A DNA stretch of 64,000 nucleotides from Hymenobacter sp. CRA2 (GTDB taxonomy: Bacteria; Bacteroidota; Bacteroidia; Cytophagales; Hymenobacteraceae). This document shows, piece by piece, positions 1 to 7,715 of this stretch. Every line of letters begins with the position of its first letter. Positions within the stretch are counted from its first letter, which is position 1. The position numbers and the translations under genes were made by a program. The notes under the pieces were generated by a model, which made no database searches, was not told the DNA's origin, and saw only the letters and a list, made by a program, of their open reading frames with translations. The DNA lies in assembly GCF_002007105.1 (NCBI RefSeq), contig NZ_MVBC01000008.1:62001-126000 (forward strand), given 5' to 3'.

Positions 1-574
1 TCCAGACGATGCCCGCAAAATTGGATTGGTGTTCGTGCTCAAAGCCCAGCGTGTGGCCGATTTCGTGCAGGGCAGTATCGTGGCCGTAGGCGTCGCTCAA
101 ATTCCAGCCGAAGTTCATGGTGCGCTGGTTTGCATCGCGGATGCTTAGCACCTGGTCACGCCCGACGTAGGACCAGGAGCCGTCGTCCTGCATAAAGCCG
201 ATGCGAATTTCGGCCTGCTCGCGGCTGAACACTTCCCGAAACTCCAGGCCAATGCCTAGTGCTTTCCACTGCTGGAAGGCCCACCTGACTATGGCCTGTT
301 GATCGGGGGCGCCCACCCAGGAGCGCCATTCCTGGTGTCCATCAGTAAAAGTCAGGTAGCCGCCATCGGTAGGGCGGTTGAAAAAGTAGTAGTGCAGCAC
401 GGTGCCATTTATCCAGCGCTTCTTCGTGTCCTTTACTATAATGGCGCGGGTGGGCTGAATGCCCGCCGGAATAGCCGGCGCCGGCCCTTGTTTGATAGTG
501 CAGTAGCGGCGCTGGGCGTTTTGGGCCGATGCGTCATCTGCCGGCGTTGCGGAGCTGGGGGTAGTAGTTTCCAT
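1..574 (-). CDS. Metzincin-type zinc metalloprotease, C-terminus cut by window edge
   Basis: This is the first 191 residues of a probable secreted or cell-associated zinc endopeptidase. The sequence reads from ATG at 574 to the window edge without a stop. The catalytic motif HEIGHTLGFEHE lies at about residues 170-181; H170, H174 and H180 would bind zinc and E171 would be the general base, as in the astacin/metzincin clan. The stretch before it (FQQWKALGIGLEFREV, then an IRIGF strand) is the usual edge strand and helix of such domains. I see no clear signal peptide, so export is uncertain. The gene follows the 627-2513 gene by about 50 nt on the same strand and may be cotranscribed with it. 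The Met-turn and everything downstream lie outside the window, so the subfamily cannot be fixed. Confidence 0.85.
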   Translation of the reverse strand, partial: METTTPSSATPADDASAQNAQRRYCTIKQGPAPAIPAGIQPTRAIIVKDTKKRWINGTVLHYYFFNRPTDGGYLTFTDGHQEWRSWVGAPDQQAIVRWAFQQWKALGIGLEFREVFSREQAEIRIGFMQDDGSWSYVGRDQVLSIRDANQRTMNFGWNLSDAYGHDTALHEIGHTLGFEHEHQSNFAGIVW

Positions 575-626
575 GACAAGCGGTGGTAGTGGGCGTGAAG
601 GAGAATTGGCCGGCAGGCAATGCGCT

Positions 627-2513
627 TTACTTGCGGCTACTGGATAGATTATAGCTGAGGCCCACAAACCACGAAGCCGCGTTGACTACCCGCGTCGGTA
701 CTTGCGAGGTGCCCGGGTCTTTGATGGCGTTTTCGTGGCCCTCGGCGTAGCCTCTGGCCAGCCGCGTCACGCGGCCGGTCGCTACGCCGCCCGAAAGCGC
801 TACGCGTTGGCTATTGCCAAACAAGACGGAGGGACCGAACAGGAGCCGCGGTCCGTCGTTCTGCACGCCTATGCCCAGGGCTGTACCCAGGCCAATAAAA
901 GGGCTGAGGCGGTATTCGAAGTGAATGAAGGCACTGGCGCCAACGCTGCTAAACCATTCGTCGTCGTTGTCGCGCTCAATGCGTTTGCGCGGCGAGTACA
1001 CTTTGCGCGTCGTCGTATCCGCCGCTGTGCCCTGCGTACGGCCGGTAAGCAAAGAGTCGCTCAAGAAAGAAAAGCGGTGGTCAACCAACCCGCTGTAGTA
1101 CGGCCCGATGGAACCGGTAATCCGGAAGCGGGGCAGCAGCAGAATGGTAAACTTCTGCGCCGCTAGAGGGGTGAGGGTCACGCCGCTGGGCGACTGATAC
1201 TCAGACCTGATTTTATAGGTGATGGTTACATCGGCTTCGTCCTTATCATCCGGCAGCAGCAGGACGGTAGGCACTCGGGGCCGGGTAGCGGTGCGCAGCT
1301 GTACCAGGGCATCGCCCAGCGTCGCCAGCCGCTTCTGCTCATCCGTAGCTGTCGTGTAGGGCTTTAGGTAATCCAGTATTGGCGTTAGGCGGGTTTTTAC
1401 CGACTGGGCTTCTTCTACGGCTTGCTTCGGTTTTCCTTTAGCAATAGCTGCGTCGGCTTCTTTAAGTAGGGTACTTGCTTGTTGCTGAAGGGTTTGTGGC
1501 TTTTCGGTGAACTGCCGGGCTGAAACGAAGCTCACCCCAAAGACCTTCTCAACCAGCTTGGTACGGGTTTCCAGATCCTCCTGTACCGAAGGCCAATAAT
1601 CGGCCCGGTAAGTATGCTCCAGCTCTGCCACCAGTTCTTTGAAGTCCGCTATTGCTACCTCTAGTTTTTGTTCCCGGACTGTTAAGGACTCTGAAGGAAG
1701 TATACCGTGCGCTGCTTTATCATTCTTAGCTGAATCCGTCTTAGCACCAGATGAAGAAGCGAATTCTTTGTCCTGGGCGTATTCACGCACAAAGCCCTGG
1801 CTTTCCACCGTGGGAGCGTATTTCAACCAGTTCAGCTGCTGAAACGGAAACTTGACCACTGCGCCCGGTTTCAGATACCGCGGGAAGTCGCTGTTGCTGC
1901 TGATGGTGTATTCCTGGCGCCGTACCCGGTGCTGGGTAGTGACGGGTTGTTCGGTCAAGCCTGCGCCTGACAGCACGTGCTTGGTGTACTCGCTGGCCAG
2001 CTGCGCGCTGACGGCTTCGATGAAGCCTTTCGCAATGGCCTGCTCCTCCGTTGAGCCTTGGCGCTTCCATTTGCCAAATGGGCGGGCACCCCGGACAAGC
2101 AACAGCTGCCTGGCGAAGCTCTGCGGATGGGCTTGCAGGTTCTTGTTTACAGCGTCGTTCCGCCAGGCATACCGCCGCATGGTATCCAACAGAATGCGCG
2201 CAGCCAGCCGCGAATCAAACTGCGGGCCGTTTGCCCAGATCGAGCGGGTAATGCTGGTTCCTGCAGTAACGCCCTCCTTGTGTGGGATGGGAAAGCCTTC
2301 TATCTTAATGGTATAGGCTGCGTTGTTAGCAGCGCTTCCGGGCAGGGTGGGCAGGGTAAGGCCTCCAACAACCGCACTGGGGCTGCCGGTAGCACTGTAG
2401 GCCGTAACCGTTAGCTGCACATTTTGCGCCTGGAGTTGCTGCGGCAGCACAGCTGCAGTTGCCAACAGGAATGCGAGCAGGCGGGAGTAAAAGCGAGGTA
2501 AAGTTGTTTTCAT
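627..2513 (-). CDS. Exported protein with helical middle and beta-rich C-terminal (outer-membrane-like) domain, unknown function
   Basis: A 628-residue protein with a clear N-terminal signal peptide (cleavage near the QLQAQN stretch, about residue 28). Residues about 30-200 are mixed alpha/beta. Residues about 270-390 are rich in Lys, Glu and Ala and probably helical or coiled coil. From about 440 to the end there are alternating hydrophobic strands with aromatic ends (FIHFEYRLSPFIGLG, SWFVGLSYNLSSSRK), which resemble a small outer-membrane barrel. I do not recognise a named family. It sits directly upstream of the metalloprotease at 1-574, so a shared envelope role is possible. An AT-richer region with probable promoter sequence lies upstream of 2513. 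Confidence 0.75.
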   Translation of the reverse strand: MKTTLPRFYSRLLAFLLATAAVLPQQLQAQNVQLTVTAYSATGSPSAVVGGLTLPTLPGSAANNAAYTIKIEGFPIPHKEGVTAGTSITRSIWANGPQFDSRLAARILLDTMRRYAWRNDAVNKNLQAHPQSFARQLLLVRGARPFGKWKRQGSTEEQAIAKGFIEAVSAQLASEYTKHVLSGAGLTEQPVTTQHRVRRQEYTISSNSDFPRYLKPGAVVKFPFQQLNWLKYAPTVESQGFVREYAQDKEFASSSGAKTDSAKNDKAAHGILPSESLTVREQKLEVAIADFKELVAELEHTYRADYWPSVQEDLETRTKLVEKVFGVSFVSARQFTEKPQTLQQQASTLLKEADAAIAKGKPKQAVEEAQSVKTRLTPILDYLKPYTTATDEQKRLATLGDALVQLRTATRPRVPTVLLLPDDKDEADVTITYKIRSEYQSPSGVTLTPLAAQKFTILLLPRFRITGSIGPYYSGLVDHRFSFLSDSLLTGRTQGTAADTTTRKVYSPRKRIERDNDDEWFSSVGASAFIHFEYRLSPFIGLGTALGIGVQNDGPRLLFGPSVLFGNSQRVALSGGVATGRVTRLARGYAEGHENAIKDPGTSQVPTRVVNAASWFVGLSYNLSSSRK

Positions 2514-2709
2514 GCAGTAAGTAGAAGAACGTGCGGCTTCAAAGCAGCCGAGCCGATTAGACTTGTGTTGTGCCGATTTTAAGATTCTACAGATGAGGAA
2601 ACAAGCGGCTAAACTTCCCCGGTATTGTTCAGCAGGAAATCAGTGGTAGCACTGAATATTAGACTGGTTTAGCAGCCAGGCTTCTCGTTGCCGGGAGGCC
2701 TGAGCAAAC

Positions 2710-2752
2710 AAAAAAGCCGGGCGGCAGAACGTTGGTCGTTCTACCGCCCGGC
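2710..2752 (-). terminator. Rho-independent terminator after the 2785-3282 gene
   Basis: A long stem, GCCGGGCGG then AGAACG, pairs with CGTTCT then CCGCCCGGC across a 5-nt loop with one internal mismatch. Read on the minus strand it is followed by a T-run (the A-run at 2707-2715). It sits just past the stop of the minus-strand gene at 2785. Confidence 0.85.
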
Positions 2753-2784
2753 GCTAAGAGCTGGGGTGGCGGGCCGCTTGGTAA

Positions 2785-3282
2785 TCAGCGCACCTTGCCC
2801 GCCGTTGCCGTTTTCTTGATCCGCCCGTCCGACTTAAACTTGGTGCCCGGCAGCAGCTCCAGCGAAATATCCAGCGGCTTGCAGCTGCTCAGCGGCTGCT
2901 CCACGCTGGTGTAGCCCGCCGCGCTGACTTGCAGCACCGCGTCGCGGGGAATCGGCTTCTTGGAGGTAATCAGGTAGCGGCCGTCACCGTTGGTGCTGAA
3001 GGCGTCAACGCTGAAGACCTGGTCGCGGGTGCGCAGCATCACGGTGGCGCCCGTCAGGGGGTAATCGAAGGCGTCGGCCACGCGGCCGGAGAGCGTGTTG
3101 CACTCCAGCGTAGCCGGGGCCGCAGGCGTCGCGGCCACTTCGGCAGGAGCGCCCGTTGCGGCAGCCGGCGTCACGCTCGGAGCAGTGGCCGCTTGGGCCG
3201 AGTCGGGTTGGGCCACTAGTTGTTGAGCCTGGGCCGCGGCCGTCAAAGCCAGGCCGAAAGTGAGGGTAGCAAGCAGTTTCAT
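2785..3282 (-). CDS. Small secreted carboxypeptidase-regulatory-like domain protein
   Basis: A 165-residue exported protein. The signal peptide ends near AAAQAQQ (about residue 20), followed by an Ala/Pro/Thr-rich linker to about residue 58. One transthyretin-like beta sandwich of the CarboxypepD_reg-like type then covers about residues 60-145 (LSGRVADAFDYPLTGATVML, GRYLI, VSAAGYTSVEQPL). Normally this fold is the N-terminal plug extension of SusC/TonB-dependent receptors or a domain in larger enzymes, but here it stands alone. The C-terminal tail LLPGTKFKSDGRIKKT followed by GKVR is shared almost exactly with the protein at 7156-7593 and partly with that at 6522-6917, which makes these three a paralogous family. 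The function is unknown; a periplasmic adaptor or surface protein is a guess. Confidence 0.85.
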   Translation of the reverse strand: MKLLATLTFGLALTAAAQAQQLVAQPDSAQAATAPSVTPAAATGAPAEVAATPAAPATLECNTLSGRVADAFDYPLTGATVMLRTRDQVFSVDAFSTNGDGRYLITSKKPIPRDAVLQVSAAGYTSVEQPLSSCKPLDISLELLPGTKFKSDGRIKKTATAGKVR

Positions 3283-4203
3283 AGCAAGGTGGTGAAGGTG
3301 AAAAGGGGGCAGTAAGGCTCCGGTCGGCTTGTCCCTGGCCGTCTGGTTAGAGCATTGAACGGCTCTTTACAGCGGGCGAAATAGGACAAGGCGCGACGAG
3401 GAGCCTAGGGTAAGTTAATCAGGATTTGCATTGCTTGTGCGGCCGGGCTTCGGGGAATAACCGAAAAGGTGATTTGAAGTATTGATTTGACGTTTTTAGG
3501 AAAAGAAAAATTGCAGTAACGCCACAGGTAGGGCAAGCTATAGCTGCTAGCATTTTGTATAATTCCAACCAGATACTAAAGTTGGCGCAGCCGACAACAG
3601 CCCTCACCCGATGCCCTGTCCTCGCTGCTCGCCGCACGCTGATTGCCGAGGCGGATACAACTGCTATGGGAGCTGCCAGAACGGTTTCAAAGCTAGTGGC
3701 GAGACGCCCGCCTGCGTCTCAGTCGCCCGCCCCGAGTAGGCGCCAATCAGTCAGCGGCTGAGACGCAAGCAGGCGTCTCGACAGTGTCGCTACACGGGCC
3801 GTGAGCCTGCTGTAGGGGGGTAATAGGTCGGACGGCATAGCAGCAGTTTCGGGTGGTTTGTGAACAAGGCCCTTGAGCTGCGGCCTGCAAAGCCGGTGCA
3901 TGTCACCGCTTCGATTGATTTTTCATTGCACCCACAAAGGCAGCTGTGAGGTAGCAGCTAAGCGGGTATGCATGGAAGCCTCTGCCTGCTCTTCAAAAAC
4001 TTTTCTGCGCGGCGAAAAGGAAAACCTTTTTCTCTTTTCAGAAAAAAGCCGGCTAAAGTTCCAGAAGTTTTTTTTCGGGAACTTTAGTCAGTCCGTCGGC
4101 GGAACTGATAGTCGCTTCTACCAACGGACGCCTCGCTGAGTTCGGCCGGGCCTGCTGAATCCAAGGTATGGGCGGGGCAAGGGCTTATCCAAACAGCAGT
4201 TTT
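3283..4203. other. Long intergenic region with inverted repeats, no convincing gene
   Basis: About 900 nt without a convincing gene. The 72-codon minus-strand reading frame at 3419-3637 has no recognisable features and I do not call it. The stretch at 3960-4090 is AT-rich and contains the hairpin CTAAAGTTCC (4053-4062) / GGAACTTTAG (4078-4087) with a T-rich loop, upstream of the Xre-type gene. A nested inverted repeat lies at 3700-3780. Confidence 0.6.
3700..3780. repeat. Nested inverted repeat (23-bp arms, each itself palindromic)
   Basis: The arm at 3700-3722 and the arm at 3758-3780 are reverse complements at 21 of 23 positions. Each arm is also an imperfect palindrome (GAGACGC, six bases, GCGTCTC). 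The DNA could therefore fold as one long stem or as two side-by-side hairpins, a design seen in bacterial REP/BIME-type elements. It lies in a gene-free region. Confidence 0.8.
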
Positions 4204-4794
4204 ATGCGGTTTACCTTTTCTACTGCCCTGGCGGCCACCGTACGAGGCTACTTTGGCTTGTCGCAGGCGGAGCTGGCGCTGCTGCTGGGCGTGACGGCAA
4301 GTCAGATAGCGCACATAGAGGCCGGCCGGCACCTATTCTCCGAGGAGGTAGCGCGGCGCCTGCAGCGGCTAGTGAAGCTTATGCCACCAGAAAATGTGGC
4401 AACTGCCGCGGTGCCATTGCCAATGGATAGCTCCACGGCGCCGCCGGTGCCCCTGGATGTGCCGGCGGTGCAGGACCGCTTGCGCGTGTGCCAGGTAAAA
4501 GCCGAACGGCGGCGCCGCCAACTCGCCCGTACCCAAACCAAAACGGAGCAGGCCCGGCGCTGGCTGGCGGCCCTCACGCAATTGTTGGCGGAGCCGACCA
4601 ATGCCGCTGCGCAGCCCCTGGATGCACGGCTGCGGCCCTGGCTGGAAACGCAGGCTGAGTTGGCCCTGGCCCGGCTGGCGGCTGAGCCCACCACGGCGCA
4701 AGCGCTGCAAATGCTGCGTTTGCGCCTGTTAGAAGCCGAAGTGGCTGAGCTTCAGCAGTGGCTGCTTGGTAGTCGTGGCAATTTTACCCCGTAG
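4204..4794 (+). CDS. Xre-family helix-turn-helix protein with helical C-terminal region
   Basis: A 196-residue protein from the ATG at 4204. An ATG at 4168 is also in frame, but the added residues look unrelated to the domain. Residues about 5-55 form a helix-turn-helix of the Xre/Cro type (GLSQAELALLLGVTASQIAHIEAGR is split by the usual recognition helix). A Pro-rich linker follows, then an Arg/Gln/Ala/Leu-rich helical region at about 100-190 that probably forms a coiled coil. It probably binds DNA as an oligomer. It is transcribed alone, and the hairpin at 4053-4087 and AT-rich DNA just upstream could be its operator. No target can be inferred. Confidence 0.85.
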   Translation: MRFTFSTALAATVRGYFGLSQAELALLLGVTASQIAHIEAGRHLFSEEVARRLQRLVKLMPPENVATAAVPLPMDSSTAPPVPLDVPAVQDRLRVCQVKAERRRRQLARTQTKTEQARRWLAALTQLLAEPTNAAAQPLDARLRPWLETQAELALARLAAEPTTAQALQMLRLRLLEAEVAELQQWLLGSRGNFTP

Positions 4795-4902
4795 TCGTGG
4801 TGGATTTTGCCACGACTACTTTTTGCGGCAATATGCCTGATTGCGAAGGAGTAGGGCGAGGCCTAGTTTCGGGCCATCATCTATTCCTAACTCCTTTTTA
4901 TT

Positions 4903-5313
4903 ATGGCGTACACCGTCAGCCTTCTTACCAACACCGCGGACTGCGACCTGGCCCTGGCGCAAGCCCAAAACGACCTGCGCGAGCTGAACAGCTCCGCGGC
5001 CAGCATCGCGCTCCGCCGCGACAACACGTCCGAAAACGCCACCGAAACGCGAGCCGCCCTGGACAGCCTGGCTTCCGAAATCGGGGCGCTGCAGGTGCTG
5101 CTGCCCACGCTGCCCGACACCGATGTGAAGCGCAAAAACCAGGCGGCGCTACGGCGGGCCGAAAACCGCCAAAGCTCCCTCATTGCGCAGCAGCAGGCGC
5201 GTAGCGCCGTTGGGGCGCTCAACCAGGAGCTGAAGCTGGCGCGCATCCAAGCCGAAATCACGGAGCTGAACACCTACATCGGCGCTGTGCAGGCCCGCCG
5301 GGCCACGCTGTAG
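4903..5313 (+). CDS. Small helical coiled-coil protein, unknown function
   Basis: A 136-residue soluble protein with no signal peptide or membrane segment. It is nearly all helix, with regularly spaced Leu and Ala in residues about 15-60 and 85-136 (for example LNQELKLARIQAEITELNTY), which suggests an antiparallel coiled coil. Codon use fits a real gene. It follows the Xre-type gene by 108 nt on the same strand and is closed by a strong palindromic terminator. I do not recognise a family. Confidence 0.75.
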   Translation: MAYTVSLLTNTADCDLALAQAQNDLRELNSSAASIALRRDNTSENATETRAALDSLASEIGALQVLLPTLPDTDVKRKNQAALRRAENRQSSLIAQQQARSAVGALNQELKLARIQAEITELNTYIGAVQARRATL

Positions 5314-5340
5314 ATTAGCTCGGCAGCTGCTTTTTTCAGG

Positions 5341-5382
5341 ACGACGTCGCCCCGGCCGCATATGCGGCCGGGGCGACGTCGT
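5341..5382. terminator. Perfect 42-bp palindrome, probable bidirectional terminator
   Basis: ACGACGTCGCCCCGGCCGCA is followed by its exact reverse complement around a TA centre, giving a flawless 42-bp palindrome. It lies between convergent genes ending at 5313 (+) and 5528 (-). A T-run (5331-5336) precedes it, which would serve as the A-run on the opposite strand. Confidence 0.8.
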
Positions 5383-5527
5383 TTGGGCATACCCGGAAAG
5401 CTCGCGGTGGCATGTCGTGCCGGCTGCTTGCCGGTTGGGCATCTGGGGCGTAGCTATTGAATCGGTTCCGGACCCGGCATGAAGCGTTTTCAGAGGCTGC
5501 CTTGTCGCTGCGGTTATGGGACGCGCA

Positions 5528-6160
5528 TCAGGCCGCTACCCATCCTTCGCGCATGGCCTGCACGACCAGGCCCACCAGCGTGCGGGCACCGGTTTTTTGG
5601 AGCAGGGCGCGGCGGTGGCTTTCCACGGTGCGCACGCTCAGGCACAGCTGCTCGGCAATTTCCTGGTTGCAGTGGTCGTCCACGACGAGGCGCAGCACTT
5701 CCAGCTCGCGCCGGCTGAAAGGCGTGGGCGGAGCATGGTGCCGGGCGGGAAAAGAGGAAACGGGGGAGATGCTGCCACCAGAAGCGCCGTTAAGCCACGG
5801 GCGCACGGCGGCTATAACTTCCTGCGGCGTGGTGTGCCGGGGCAGCAGCGCTACGTGGCATTGCAGGGCCTGCCGCATGCTGGGCGGCAGCCGCTGGCCG
5901 GTCAGCACCAGCATGGGCTGCTGACTGCGGGCGCGACGCAGCGTATCCAGCAACTCCGGCAATTGGGGGCCGGACAGCGAACCGTCGAGGATAAGTAGCG
6001 CAAACGCTTGCTGGCGGAGCAGCGCGGGCAGTTGCGCGGCGTCGGGGGTGAGGGTAAGCGCTAGGGTTGGCCAGGCATCGTGCAGGGTAGCGAGCAGGCC
6101 CTGCCGATGCAGAGAAGGCGGCGCTGCCACGAGGACGCCGTCTGAAGCTGAAGGCAACAT
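5528..6160 (-). CDS. LuxR/NarL-type regulator with degenerate receiver domain
   Basis: A 210-residue regulator from the ATG at 6160; the frame extends to 6205 but the extra 15 residues do not fit a receiver start. Residues about 1-125 have a receiver-like fold, and about 145-205 form a LuxR/GerE helix-turn-helix (FSRRELEVLRLVVDDHCNQE, then IAEQLCLSVRTVESHRRALL). The receiver keeps an Asp at the phospho-acceptor position (LLILDGS). It lacks the N-terminal acidic pair (VLVAAPPSL where active receivers have DD), and Arg replaces the conserved Lys (ALLPRHTTPQEV). Phosphorylation control is therefore doubtful. It is a single gene with no kinase beside it, convergent with the coiled-coil gene. Confidence 0.88.
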   Translation of the reverse strand: MLPSASDGVLVAAPPSLHRQGLLATLHDAWPTLALTLTPDAAQLPALLRQQAFALLILDGSLSGPQLPELLDTLRRARSQQPMLVLTGQRLPPSMRQALQCHVALLPRHTTPQEVIAAVRPWLNGASGGSISPVSSFPARHHAPPTPFSRRELEVLRLVVDDHCNQEIAEQLCLSVRTVESHRRALLQKTGARTLVGLVVQAMREGWVAA

Positions 6161-6521
6161 GTGGGTAGGAGTATAGTCATGTAGGGGGTGACAAATGGGG
6201 AACAATAGGTGTGCAGGCAGAATGGGACGGGAGGCAGTTCGGCTGGTGCCGCGAATGGAGCAATATCAGCTGTATATACATGTTTTGCAATGCGTCTGGC
6301 GTAAAAAAATTATATGAGTGAATGACTTAGTTACAACTACTCGCGCGCTCCACTCATTGCAGGAGCACTATGGCCGCTGCGCCGGTTTTGCTCACGGATG
6401 CGAGTTGAGCAGTCAGCCAATACGTGCTAAAGTCTTCCGAACCCGAACCGGCCAAGAGCCAGCGGCGCGGAGCTGCCAGCAGATAGCCCCGCGGGCGGAA
6501 GCAGGGCCGGTGGCTTGAGGC
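6161..6521. other. Intergenic region, no gene seen
   Basis: About 360 nt upstream of the LuxR-type gene. The 66-codon plus-strand frame at 6318-6518 has no support. The part at 6255-6330 is AT-rich and could hold the promoter of the minus-strand regulator. Nothing else is evident. Confidence 0.5.
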
Positions 6522-6917
6522 TTACTGAGCCGTTTCACGCCCTACGGCTATCAGTTTGCCTTTCTTGACGCGGGTTCCCGGCAGCATCTGCAGAATAGTG
6601 GAGTTGGTGACATCGGGGCGCACGGTCGCGTCCACGTCGGCATAGCCCAGCAGGCTGATCTGTACTGCCTGGGTCGGTAGCGCTGATGCAAACGCGTACT
6701 GGCCGTCGGAATTGGTGCTGTACACTTGTTTGGTGCCCTTCAATAGCACCGTGGCGCCTGGCAGGGGCTGGCCGTCTTCGGTCAGGACCTGCCCGCGAAT
6801 CACTTGCGGCTCCGTTGCCTCCGTTGCGGGCTTGGTAGGGAGCGAAGACTGGGAATACGCCGCAGTAGCGCCCAGCAGGCAGCCCAACAGCAGGGAAGAG
6901 AAGAAGATAGTGCGCAT
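6522..6917 (-). CDS. Small secreted carboxypeptidase-regulatory-like domain protein
   Basis: A 131-residue exported protein. The signal peptide covers about residues 1-22 (SSLLLGCLLGATAAYS), and one CarboxypepD_reg-like beta sandwich covers about 38-110 (VIRGQVLTEDGQPLPGATVL, GQYAFASALP, ISLLGYADVDATV). The C-terminus (MLPGTRVKKGKLIAVGRE) is a diverged version of the tail shared by the proteins at 2785-3282 and 7156-7593. The upstream DNA (6930-6970) is very AT-rich for this genome, which suggests a promoter region. Its role is unknown; it belongs to the local three-member family. Confidence 0.85.
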   Translation of the reverse strand: MRTIFFSSLLLGCLLGATAAYSQSSLPTKPATEATEPQVIRGQVLTEDGQPLPGATVLLKGTKQVYSTNSDGQYAFASALPTQAVQISLLGYADVDATVRPDVTNSTILQMLPGTRVKKGKLIAVGRETAQ

Positions 6918-7105
6918 GATGAATTGGTATTTAAGTTTGTTTAAATATTAAGTTTAAAATAATAATGTGCAAGTATTTATTGAATAAGGTAAATATTTTG
7001 GCGGGGCTAGGGAGATGAACGCACGGATGGTACCATAGCCCAACCATTCTCAGGACCGCGCTTTAGTGTTATTGTCTACACCGTCAGATTCGCTGGAAAA
7101 CAACA

Positions 7106-7134
7106 ATGCCGCCCTCCTGGTGGGGTGGCGGCAT
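7106..7134 (-). terminator. Hairpin past the 7156 gene, probable terminator
   Basis: ATGCCGCC (7106-7113) pairs with GGCGGCAT (7127-7134) around a 13-nt G/C-rich loop. On the minus strand it is followed by TGTTGTTTTCC. It lies 22 nt past the stop of the minus-strand gene. Confidence 0.55.
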
Positions 7135-7155
7135 GGGACCATAGGGCGGGTGCTA

Positions 7156-7593
7156 CTAGCGGATCTTGCCTGTGCTGTCGGTTTTCTTGATGCGGCCGTC
7201 GGCTTTGAAGCGCGTGCCGGGGAGCAGCTTCAGCGAAATGGGCGTAACCGGGCCGCGCCGCAGCTGGGCCTTGGTTTCGTCGTAGCCGGCCAGGCTGACC
7301 TGTACTTCCTCGGCGGGCTGCGGCGAGGTGAAGGAGAAGTAGCCTTCCGAGTTGGTGATGTACACCTGCTTGTTGCTGGCTACGCGGATGGTAGCGCCGG
7401 GCAGCGGCCGGCTGTCTTCGGTGAGCACCTGCCCTTGCAGTACGTAAGAGGTGGGCGCGGAAGAAGCCGCCGCGGAGGAGGGAGCCGACTGACCGGGCAC
7501 CGGGCTGGAGCCGCTCGTGGAGTGTTGGGCCTGGGCCGTGCCGGCGTAGCACAGCAGACCGGCTAGAGAAAGAAGGGATACAGTTTGCAGCAT
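7156..7593 (-). CDS. Small secreted carboxypeptidase-regulatory-like domain protein
   Basis: A 145-residue exported protein from the ATG at 7593. The frame is open to 7821, but only this start gives a clean signal peptide (LLSLAGLLCYAGTAQAQ). A Ser/Ala-rich linker covers about residues 24-47, and one CarboxypepD_reg-like domain covers about 50-122 (LQGQVLTEDSRPLPGATI, VSLAGYDETKAQL). The tail LLPGTRFKADGRIKKT followed by GKIR matches the protein at 2785-3282 almost residue for residue. Conservation of a charged tail outside the beta sandwich hints at a shared partner or anchor. It is not obviously linked to the SMP-30 gene upstream. Confidence 0.85.
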   Translation of the reverse strand: MLQTVSLLSLAGLLCYAGTAQAQHSTSGSSPVPGQSAPSSAAASSAPTSYVLQGQVLTEDSRPLPGATIRVASNKQVYITNSEGYFSFTSPQPAEEVQVSLAGYDETKAQLRRGPVTPISLKLLPGTRFKADGRIKKTDSTGKIR

Positions 7594-7715
7594 AGCACGT
7601 AGCGGTGGGGCACTTAGCAAACGAGCGAAACCAGTAAACGGTTGGTTTGCCCGCTGAATATTGCCCGAGGCTGGCCCCCGGTTACCGGCGTTGCTAACCG
7701 GGGGCGCCCCGCCCG

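Noticed and set aside
3419..3637. 72-codon minus-strand ORF
   Set aside because: No signal peptide, domain or plausible context; codon use and length fit chance.
4797..5204. 135-codon frame overlapping the coiled-coil gene
   Set aside because: It overlaps the better frame at 4903-5313 almost fully and has an Arg/Pro-rich shadow composition.
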